Below, piece by piece: positions 55,804 to 64,000 of a stretch of 64,000 nt of DNA. Origin of the DNA: Paraconiothyrium sp. Pb-2020 (taxonomy: Eukaryota > Ascomycota > Dothideomycetes > Pleosporales > Didymosphaeriaceae); NCBI GenBank assembly GCA_022419385.1, contig JAJUBI010000007.1, positions 343,768 through 407,767 on the forward strand, read 5' to 3'. Position 1 is the stretch's first letter. The number at the start of each line of letters is the position of its first letter. The translations under genes were made by a program, and so were the position numbers. The notes under the pieces are model-generated. The model was not told the origin of the DNA, searched no databases, and saw only the letters and a program-made list of their open reading frames with translations.

Positions 55804-57294
55804 TTACATCAGCACATCCGCCAACTCGTCCCTCCACTCGCCCACGCCCAGCCTCCTCCGCTCATCCCTGACCAGCACCCTCCCCACCCACTTTTTGAAA
55901 TTGAAGCCTAGACCGCGGCTCAGGGCGCCGAGCCTCAGCACGCTCCGGACGCCGTTCTCGCCCGCGGAGACGTAGTCCAGCGGCGCGCCTTGCTTGAGGA
56001 TCTCGCGCTTGAGGATGGCGTTCGGGGCGACGCGTTCGTAGGGGGACGCGCCGGCGACGAGGATGAGGATGGTCATGGCGAGGGCCCAGACGTCTGCTTC
56101 GAAGCTTGGGGCAGAGGTGGAGGTGAGCTGCGAGGGGGCCATGAAGTCCCACGTTGCGCCGCCCATTGGTTTCTTCGACTTGGTGCTACTTTCCGCCGGT
56201 AAAGAGGGGAGGATGGCGGCGGAGAAGTCCGCGAAGACGGCGTGCGGCGTGCGTGTGGAGGGGTTGACGGCGATGAGGATGTTGGAGGGCTTTATGTCGC
56301 CGTGGATGCAGGACTTGTCTTGGAGCCAGGCGAGCCCGTCGAGGAGGTTGGTTGCGATGTGGGGGAAGATGTCTGCGAGCATTGCGGCGCGGTCGGATTC
56401 GTCGCGCGTGTTGAGGTCGGCGGTGATGAGGCTGTCCAGTGTGGACGGCATGTACCCCATGATGAGGGCGTCGGTGCGTGTGTCTCTGCCGTAGTAGGGG
56501 ACGAGGTATCTTTCTGCCGACGGGAAACGGGAGAGGTAGGAGAGGATGCGGCCTTCTTCGGCCAGGACGCGGTGGGCGGTCTTCTCGTAGGGCACTTTGA
56601 CGGCGTACGCCGAGGGCATGGGAGGGTAGGATCTGGAGATGCTGGAGATGCTGGAACCACGGGAGCGGACGGGTGTAAGGGGTGGTGTAAGTTCAACAGA
56701 AGCATATTTGGGCGAGGACGAGATGGCAGAATCCTGGGACATGGAGGGCGCTGGGCTGGCCAAGTAGACGGTGCTCCAGGCACCGGTGCCGATGACCTTC
56801 TGCGCGCCGGCAGCGTTCACGTCGATCTCGTAATCAGAAAACCATATGGGGAACTGGCGTGGCTCATGGCTACCTGGCTTCTCGATATCATCTACTGAGT
56901 AGCTCGACGACGACACACCTCGCCTCAGGTTTTCCAGCTCTTCCCTGATACTCGTCGACGACACTGAGCTCGACTTCGAGTGGCTCCTCTTGGTTGGAGT
57001 TGAGGGTGGTGTGTATGTCCTCGCATGGTTGCGTGACCGTGTGTCAATGTCCATGCTGGAGGTTGATCTCCGCGCTGAAGTAGGAGAGGGTGGTGGTGTT
57101 GTACAGGTAATTAGGGGCCCGTGATCAGTGTATCGTGGAGTTAGCTCAGGCACAGGGAGTAATGTTGGCGATGACGGAGCTTTTTCCCGCATGGAATGCG
57201 AGGGTAGCGAGATATAAGGGCGCTGCATGGTTGGGCCCACGGAAGCAGTATGGTCGGTCACCGCGGTGTCCGTGGCGGGGGTGAATGTCTGCAT
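55804..57294 (-). CDS. Atypical serine/threonine protein kinase
   Basis: Intronless, predicted 496 aa from the ATG at 57294 (MQTFTPATDTAVTDH); the frame is open upstream to 57468, so a longer form is possible. Residues 1-150 are Ser/Thr/Pro-rich and disordered. The kinase domain has a glycine loop (VIGTGAWSTVYLAS), a Ser/Pro-rich insert of about 45 residues, the AVKV lysine, HGDIKPSNILI in place of HRD, FADFSAAIL with DFS in place of DFG, and GATWDFMAPSQL in place of APE. A DVWALAMTILILVAGASPY block follows. The HGD/DFS variants suggest weakened or unusual activity, but Lys and both Asp are kept, so it may be active. No named family recognised. Confidence 0.85.
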   Translation of the reverse strand: MQTFTPATDTAVTDHTASVGPTMQRPYISLPSHSMREKAPSSPTLLPVPELTPRYTDHGPLITCTTPPPSPTSARRSTSSMDIDTRSRNHARTYTPPSTPTKRSHSKSSSVSSTSIREELENLRRGVSSSSYSVDDIEKPGSHEPRQFPIWFSDYEIDVNAAGAQKVIGTGAWSTVYLASPAPSMSQDSAISSSPKYASVELTPPLTPVRSRGSSISSISRSYPPMPSAYAVKVPYEKTAHRVLAEEGRILSYLSRFPSAERYLVPYYGRDTRTDALIMGYMPSTLDSLITADLNTRDESDRAAMLADIFPHIATNLLDGLAWLQDKSCIHGDIKPSNILIAVNPSTRTPHAVFADFSAAILPSLPAESSTKSKKPMGGATWDFMAPSQLTSTSAPSFEADVWALAMTILILVAGASPYERVAPNAILKREILKQGAPLDYVSAGENGVRSVLRLGALSRGLGFNFKKWVGRVLVRDERRRLGVGEWRDELADVLM

Positions 57295-58404
57295 GGGCAA
57301 TACGAGGCGTAGTGTCGCAGCAGACGCAACGCCTATATTACACTTGAAAGTGCGGTATCCCTCTCTTATGTGTTCTTCGATGTGACACGCACGCCGTACG
57401 AGCCCTGGGAGTGGCAACGTGCGCCTCAAGCAACACGCGTTGGTTCTCGCGACTTCGGACAATACCAATAAAGGCTCGCAAAGGACCTAGTCCTAGGCCC
57501 TATACGACAATGCTCCAAAGGAGTCTGCGGCACGAATGGAATAACGTCGGATGTTCGTAGGGTCGGATGACAATAACGGAATGCTGGTCAGAAAGTGACA
57601 CTGGTCTGATGCCCAGACCAACCCCAGATTTGACAGAAGGCGACCCAAGGTAGTCACCTTCCGATAACCGAGCCAGAAAAGCCCGAAGATGCAAAGAAGC
57701 GCGAGAAACGATTGGGTATACAGCGGATGATAGTCGTTAATGGTACAAAGGTAGTCGTACAAGGCAAGCCGAACAAGCCTCAATAACGGAGATGCAGATG
57801 CATGGTGGAGAAAAGCGCGCAGAGGCGTCTATGGCGGCGCGAGGGCGCAGGCAGCACCGTAGGAAGTGATGCAGAAAAGGTCGCAGAGTCACTGGCGTAG
57901 AAGACGGTTTCCTGTCGCGACGACGTCAGCTGGTATTGGAGCAGTGTGTGACCATCTTATGGGCCGGGAACGGCGTGAGAGCCGCTCGCATCGTGCATGA
58001 TAACACCAACCCAACTCAACGCGCCTCTGCGATAGGGCAGGATGCGTTCACCCCGTCTCGGCAGGGCTCTCGCGACGACACATGGCCAAGCGCCGTGGTG
58101 CAGCCGATAGGACGGGGTTGTGGTGGTCGTGCGCCGAAGAAAGAGTTCTAGAAGATGGTGTCCCTTGGTTGAGAACGTGGTGCCATGATTGGTTGATGCG
58201 AGCCCTACCGCCAAAACGTCTCTTTACGCATTCATTCCCTGGGACGGTGTTCGGGGACTCCTGTGTTCCCCTGGAAAGAGAGCCCTTTGTAATATTTGTA
58301 CCTTTCCGCGGTACGCGCCTATGGTATTATATCCTCCTATCACTACACCCTACATTTCCATCCGTAGCCTAACAACACACATACCAACCACCACCACCAC
58401 CACC

Positions 58405-58437
<33 letters not shown>

Positions 58438-59352
58438 CAATGCCGTACAACCACGCGATGAGTTCCTCTCTTATAACCCACATCTCCCAGCGACCCGAAA
58501 GTTGCCTCACTGACGTCTCTACTCTCCACCGTCTCATCGGCAAGATAACCTAGCATGCGGCTACTGCAGCTAAACAGCTAGGTTTCTTCTTGGGCCTGGT
58601 TTCCCCAGACGCGGCACCACGTCTAGCGCTCGATAAGACACTACACTACGCAGTGCGCCATCGCCATCGCCAGCCTCGCGGACAGGCGTCGGTGAAAGCA
58701 CCTTAAGTAATCGAACCGTCTAGACGTGATGTGATGCAACCCCGTCAGTAGCCCAGATAGATACCTGCAAACACCTTTGAGCCCCCTGCGTAGCAATGTT
58801 AGTACATCACTCGAGGACCACAAAGGGCTTTGGTACACAGCTCGCATTCCTCTACAGCTACATATCGTACTGTGCTCCCTCCTCGTGCAAAGCCATCTCG
58901 TCTAGCTTTCGCACCTCTACCGCGCGCCTCCCCTCACGCAACACGACACGGCTATAGCGCCGCTGCGCGCTGCAGCCTTGAAGGCCTGGCTGATAAATAC
59001 AAAAGAAAACCCATCCCAATGGTCCAAAAGTTCGTAACGCCAAGTCTCAACGAGACACAAGAATCCAAAAAAGAAAAGCAGAAAAGAACCAGTCAAAGCA
59101 TAGAGAGCAGGAGATTATGTTAAAAGTCTTCAGCTCCACTTTGCCGAGGAATTTTCGAAAACACGTCAAGTGAAAACGCCTTTGTTCGTGGTCCCAATGC
59201 AAATGTCGACCGTTCGTGGAATTAAGTATACTGTATCGATGATATGCACACGCGGATTCCATTACATATTCCGGCTAAAATCTCCCAGAGGAGCGGTCAT
59301 ACATTTCGATGATCCGCTCATTCGAAACAGACTGCCGCTCCCCTTCCTGGCG
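57295..59352. other. Gene-free stretch with a microsatellite
   Basis: About 2 kb. The left end is the kinase promoter; a 96-codon minus-strand frame at 57493-57783 with hydrophobic stretches is not convincing. A triplet microsatellite lies at about 58386-58438. No other structure seen. Confidence 0.45.
58386..58438. repeat. Triplet microsatellite, CAC then AAC
   Basis: About seven CCA/CAC units pass directly into about ten ACA units, a compound trinucleotide tract of roughly 50 bp. It is likely length-variable. Confidence 0.9.
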
Positions 59353-61649
59353 TCAATGGTCATAGCCAGCGCCCCGTTGCCATGGGCTGGAGTTGTTGGC
59401 TGACCTGTACTGCTGCGCTTCGCTCCTGAGACTAGCCGTTCGGTTGTATCCGTTCGAGGAAGGTGGGCTGACGTTGTTGTAGTACGACGGCGGGTTCTGG
59501 GACGGTACAGATGGGTTGGAGCCGTATGGCGATGGCCCAGTCGGGTTGATCGGACTTCGCGGAGGGGCTGGCTGGTAGTGCTCCGTGAAACCGCCTTCTT
59601 TGTTGGCGAGCTGCCGTTGCTGGTCGGCAGAGCTGATTGACATAGCATCGTCGTCGTCATCAAGACGTGCGTGAGTTCCCTTGCCCTCGCCGCGGGCCGT
59701 CGCACCTAATGCGTCCAGCTCAGTGGTAAGCTGAGTCTGTGACTTGATGAAGGACCCTCGGTCGTCACGCATAGGCTGGTAGCGCGTGTCCGGGTTCTTC
59801 GTGAAGATAGCAAAGCCAGACGAGACCAGCACCATGAGAAGCAGAACGAGGGCGAACACAGCGTTGTAGATGAAGAAGATGACACCCATGACACCGGTAA
59901 CAATAGCCTACATATGTTAGCTTTGACAACCATGTACAATGCACTCTTGCTTACCGGCTGATGGAATACTTCAGTGAAGACCAAGAAGAAGATGGCACTG
60001 AGGAAATTGACCGCTGCGATGGCGATGTTGAAACCGTTCGTCTTCTTGTCCATGTACGGGCGCAGGACGGACACACCAATGAGGAGGCCAGCCTCGATGA
60101 TAACGAGAGCAATGGCCTGGGCAGTGCCGCTGCCTTGTGCGAAGCCAATGAACATGGCCTTGACAAGCGTATATCCGAGAACGGGAATGATAAAGTAGTA
60201 CATGGTCGCCTTGAATTGGACGTAGAGGAAGCCCCACTTGTTGAGAGCAACAGGGTCCGAGTAGAGGATGTAGGCAGGATTCTTGTGCATGACAATCGAC
60301 CGCTGAGCGATACGGACAACCTTGGACGACGCCCAACCAAGGATACCGATCATGCTGACGATGGTGAAGACGGCCAGGACGACCTCACCGGCTGAGTCGC
60401 GCTGGGTCAACTCCCAGAAGCCGAGCACCATCATCTGGGGGAAACCGATGAGTATAACGCGGAACAAGATTCCCTTGAGGACGGTGCGCCAACCGTTGCG
60501 GAAGTCAGTGAACTGGTCGTGCTTCATCTTTCCAGCCTTGACAAGTCCCTCACAGATGAACTTGAAGGCAATGACGCCGATCACAACGAAGATGACAAAG
60601 ATGACGAAAAAGGTATAGCCGGTAAAGAAGATGTTGGTAGGTTCGATCTTAGCTTTGAAACCAACTCGTTTAATACCGTGGAGGACTACGTTGCTGGAGT
60701 GCTGGGCGTTGGTGGAGTCGCTGTTGCTGCGAGCTGCGAGGGCTCCAACGGCGTTATTGATTTCGTAGACGGCGCGCTTCGTCATGGGGAGACTGTCGAG
60801 GCCACGCTTCATCTTCTTCTGCACTTCGACGGAGATGTAGGCCAGCTGCCTCAGGTAGGTGGTAGGTGTACCGCCCGTGGCACGCTGGTACCAGGTAGCC
60901 ATTCTCTGGAGGAAACCCACGCGGATGATGCCCATGCTCCACTGGAAATTCTGTGTCCATGCGGCAACAATTGGGGGAAGCGGTACAGCGCACATGCCGA
61001 GGAAAGCCTGCGCCTGGAAATAACCAAAGAGCGACATGGCGTTGGCGGCAACGTGGGCGGCGGTGTTGGAGTGCCCCAAACCCGAGGTGATTGCGGATGC
61101 GACCAGACCAATGACGGCAATGATGGCGGTGACCCAGGCAACAGCCTTCTGATCCACAGAATGGCCGTTTGAGAGCTCTGCCTCGACGCAACCGATCTGT
61201 TCGTTGGTGGCCTGGTCCGTGACCTTGATGCGAACGACGGCGTCGAGATCGGGGATGGTGTAGGCGACACCGGGAATCTTGCTCATGATGTCGGCCGAAA
61301 TGTCGAGGTTCGACTGGACCTTGATATTACCAGCGCTCATGGGGCACATGCCCTCGATGTTGTTCTTCGTGTCGCAGGGGTTCAGGTCTTCCTTCATGGC
61401 CGAGTAGCCGTAGACGAGCAGTTCCATCTCGGCATTGACCTTGGCGGAGACGGTCGACACGAACTCGATGTCGAAGTCCAGACTCCGGTTGCTGGGGGTG
61501 AATACAACATTGAAAAGCGTGGCCGAGATACTCGTGTTAGACTGGCACGGGTTCAGCGACCGAGATTCGATCTTGCGGTTGTCGGCGTGAGCGAAGGGCA
61601 GCGCTGCCGCCAGCAGCAGCAGCGCCTTCGAGAGCGCGCGAGAGACCAT
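59353..61649 (-). CDS. FLC-family TRP-like membrane protein (flavin carrier/ion channel)
   Basis: Predicted 749 aa from exons 61649-59955 and 59907-59353. The ATG at 61649 gives a clean signal peptide (LLLLAAALPFAHA); the open frame continues upstream but is low-complexity. Next comes a luminal ML-like lipid-recognition domain with paired Cys (LNPCQSNTSISATLFNVVFT, CDTKNNIEGMCPMSAG), ending near residue 175. About nine membrane helices follow, with the TRP-type core (GYFQAQAFLGMCAVPLPPIV, YRATGGTPTTYLRQL, FWELTQRDSAGEVVLAVFTI). The C-terminal tail is hydrophilic, Asp/Asn/Pro-rich. Yeast Flc1-3 are linked to FAD import into the ER and to calcium and cell-wall homeostasis; localisation here is inferred as ER or plasma membrane. 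Confidence 0.93.
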
Positions 61650-61650
61650 G

Positions 61651-61665
61651 GTGTGTGTGTGTGTG
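61651..61665 (-). repeat. (GT)n tract abutting the FLC start codon
   Basis: An alternating GT run of about 15 bp (CA on the coding strand) touches the ATG context, so the leader reads CACACACACACC before ATG. It could vary in length and modulate translation; this is speculation. Confidence 0.85.
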
Positions 61666-64000
61666 GTGGGTTGCAGCACTCGGACCGGTGGTCTAGTGCT
61701 GTGACGTGCGGGTCGCGATGGGTCGTGGAGACGCACTCTGGGTGAGTACGAAGGAAGCGGGAGCCAAACCAGCGGCGACGGTGCGGGAGCGAGTGTCGGG
61801 GGGTAGCAGTGTGTCGTGAACGAGGCGTCGGGGCTGGGAGCGCTGTGAACGAGTGGCAGGGTCGTGACGTTATGTGGTAGGGAGCGTGGAGAGGGTGTCA
61901 AGAGCTGGAAACCGGGCAGGTGCGCAAGCGGGAGAAGGCGGGCCCGGGGATTGGCGCTAGCGAAGGGGTTGAATGGAAGGCGCAAACGACGGTGGCGGGC
62001 TGCGATCGGCCAGTTCCAGCGTTCCTTTGGTCGCACCCAAGAAACAAAAGAATTGCAAATCTCGAACCTGGCTTTGTTGTTGGGAGCCTGAAGATTAAGA
62101 GCAGCGGAGGGGTCTCGCGAGAGGATCCTGGCGGAATCAGCGCGGACGCCGTTGGAGGCCGTCTCACAATAGGGGGCGAGACGGGCAAAGTCACATGTGG
62201 TGCTAAAAGCGTCCACGCGGCTCTCTGGCAGGCGCCGCGGATGGTGCGCTTGCGAATACGGCTGTCAGAGAGACGCAACGGCACGGGTGCTGCAGCAGAG
62301 AGTGCAATTGAAGCTTCTGTCACTGCCGTTCCTCGCCGTGACGCATCTAAACACAGCTGCGAAGCTGTCGCTCTCTCGTTGCGCGCGCAGCTGGTCTTCA
62401 CGTCCGATTGCTGCTTTCGGACGCGCGCTGGAGGGTGGAGCAGGTGCTCCGCCACAATGCAGCACATCCGCTGCCAGGCACAGAGCAGCGGGCAGCCAGG
62501 TCCAGCCCGCCAACAGCAGCCAATTTGCTCGTTCAGCGCCCAGCCTACCGTCCAGCGTCCCAAAGAGGATGCCCGCCCAGCGCTGAGCTTCACGCCAGCC
62601 TATCGCAGCCCTGCCAGCGGTGCACCTGCGAGCCACTGCCGTACGCCGCTCCTCCGAGCGCCTCTTGCGAGCCTCTCGTCGCCCATCCTCCATCTCAGAA
62701 TCAATGGTGGAAAATACGGCTGGCAGGCCCTGTCCTCGAATTTCATTTCTGCCACAGGCAACATGCTGCGGCGCTCTGGGTTTGTGACGCTGGCACCCAA
62801 TGTAACGAGGCGACAAGGGCCACTCGTGGCCAGCATCTGTAACTTGCTTGGCAACATGTACGTCTCATCGACATTGCAGAACCCGCTAGCCTGCTCGTTG
62901 CTCATGCGCCGCTCCACCGACGTGCGAAGACGTCACCTTGACTGCTCGACGACTTCGTTCACGGTGTTTGTTCAACGAACCGCGGCCATGGTCGGGGCCT
63001 GAACAATGCGAACGCTGAGCTTGGCTACGGCAAGCACGGCTCAACGCATCCTGAGGAATACGGAACATACGAAAGAGGCAGCCCTCCCCACATTCACTTC
63101 CGCCTGTGCGCCTACTTGATGCTCGCCAGGGAGAGTAGCATACCAGAAGCAGAGCATACCCCGTCTCAACACGCCTTGCTCGACTGGTCTGCTTTCAGCT
63201 TCACTGCCGTGCAACGACGTGAGCCTCTCCGTTCGAGATTCTGAACTCATCGTCAGTCGCTGTCTCACAGCACCACTGCACCCGTTAAGCGCAGCAGTGG
63301 AGCGTGCGGGCCACGTTCAATCCCCGGCCCACAATGCACAGCCTCGAAATCCAATTTTTATCTCCAGATTCGCCAACGTCCACCAAGACCCGGCTCTGCC
63401 TTGCCCAGATGTCCGTATGTTGCGTCGAAGATCTCCATTTCGCTGCAAATTTTCATCGTCTGAACTCCCCACAGCAAAGCTTCAGCCGTCCCGCCGTGGG
63501 GGAACGGCATGCACAGCTGCACAACCAAAGGCGTAGATGATGTTCAGGGACTGCGTATCCCGATCTACGCCAGGCCCGAAGCCCGCGCGTCCGTATGACT
63601 ACTCGCATGTGCTCTAGCTACATCAGGCAGTTTTTAACATTCGCGTACTCCATCTCGACTACGGAGATCAGATTGCGCGTCTGAAACACTAGTTATCGAT
63701 TGTGATGTGGGTACCGTATGGCAACAGTTCGCACTAGCTCGACGGTTTGCTGTGTTCGTGTTCCTTCATCGCGATGAGGGCGGCGGACACTGGGGTGCTC
63801 AGCAATGCTGATGCTTTATAATCCCGACATACGTTGGCAACCTTCGTACACGGATATGCTTTGCCAGCTGGTAGTAGAAGCTGCTCGCTCACAAAGACTT
63901 CCCTCGATCAAAGCCGCGTCGTAACGCCATGTCGCCCATATCACCATTGTCAATTTGCTGCAATTGTAGAAACGATAGACATGGTCACATTATCATTATG
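61666..64000. other. Right-end region without a supported gene
   Basis: The left 600 bp is the upstream region of the FLC gene. A 360-codon plus-strand frame at 61920-63002 and a 231-codon minus-strand frame overlap each other. Both read as Arg/Ala/Ser/Cys-rich GC noise without motif, and I do not call either. From 63540 to the end only short frames occur. Confidence 0.45.

Noticed and set aside
57493..57783. Small hydrophobic minus-strand protein upstream of the kinase
   Set aside because: Single weak frame in a promoter position; its hydrophobic stretch is not preceded by a convincing start context.
61650..62216. Upstream in-frame extension of the FLC protein
   Set aside because: Adds about 189 low-complexity residues before a perfect signal peptide; the ATG at 61649 is the better start.
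61920..63002. 360-codon plus-strand frame near the right end
   Set aside because: Composition is that of translated GC-rich promoter DNA, no motif, and it overlaps long minus-strand frames including the extension of the FLC frame.
1..64000. CRISPR arrays, bacterial operons, tRNA/rRNA genes and intact transposons
   Set aside because: None seen: no regularly spaced identical repeats, no tRNA-like arms with a T-loop consensus, and no transposase or reverse-transcriptase motifs in any frame read. The window is eukaryotic.

Overview
The window is nuclear DNA of a filamentous ascomycete (Pezizomycotina). Most genes carry short introns of about 45-100 nt with GT..AG ends and CTAAC/CTGAC-like branch sites. 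The gene families present are typical of mould-type fungi: PL3 pectate lyase, HET-domain remnant, Zn2Cys6 regulator, Slt2-type MAP kinase and an FLC/TRP-like channel. Genes lie on both strands with no operons. I suspect Dothideomycetes from overall gene content, but that is inference only. All exon structures were read by eye. For the spliced genes the exon lengths sum to multiples of three, and the splice choices restore conserved motifs.

Layout. 1-2816 shows no convincing gene. 2817-4626 (-) is a GIT1-like glycerophosphodiester/phosphate MFS permease. 5964-6805 (-) is a small alpha/beta hydrolase. 6.8-12.1 kb is a decayed, repeat-rich island: a frameshifted gene with three levels of repeats (about 7860-8703), a minisatellite (8957-9450), two diverged copies of a dispersed repeat, a fragment of a sugar transporter (10304-10420), and a dubious acidic-repeat gene (10468-12102). 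A secreted PL3 pectate lyase (12793-13627) follows directly. Next come a 929-aa AT-hook/cysteine-rich nuclear protein (14650-17799), a 1084-aa GPI-anchored-type repeat protein (18229-21568, -), and a membrane-anchored aspartic-protease-fold protein that lacks its first catalytic motif (23027-25139).

26-40 kb is the housekeeping core: the cell-wall-integrity MAP kinase Slt2/Mpk1 (26071-27658), an SDR epimerase-like enzyme (27947-29029, -), an internally deleted HET pseudogene (29646-30699), the nucleolar DEAD-box helicase Has1 (31060-33069), and a 1720-aa disordered protein (34701-39970). A small hydrophilic protein follows (40480-40907, -).

41-45 kb is a second relic-rich stretch. It contains pieces resembling a pyruvate-decarboxylase-type enzyme and a RidA-like protein (43220-43800), plus an unassigned coding-like remnant at about 44365-44560. 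After it come an APC amino-acid/choline-type permease (44855-46619), a domain-poor protein with an F-box-like segment (47633-48865), a Zn2Cys6 transcription factor (49633-51336), a YeeE/YedE sulfur transporter (51945-53002), an F-box/LRR-like protein (53312-55002, -), an atypical protein kinase (55804-57294, -) and an FLC/TRP-like channel (59353-61649, -). The last 2.3 kb shows no gene.

Functional themes are inference from content. Several products act at the cell surface: Slt2 signalling, the GPI-type wall protein, the FLC-family protein (linked to wall maintenance in yeast), the protease-fold membrane protein and the secreted pectate lyase. Nutrient uptake is covered by GIT1-like, APC and YeeE/YedE transporters. 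I found no complete undescribed multi-gene system. The most unusual material is the relic/repeat island at 7.7-12.1 kb, the GPI-type repeat protein, the protease-fold receptor-like protein and the relic mosaic at 43.2-44.6 kb.
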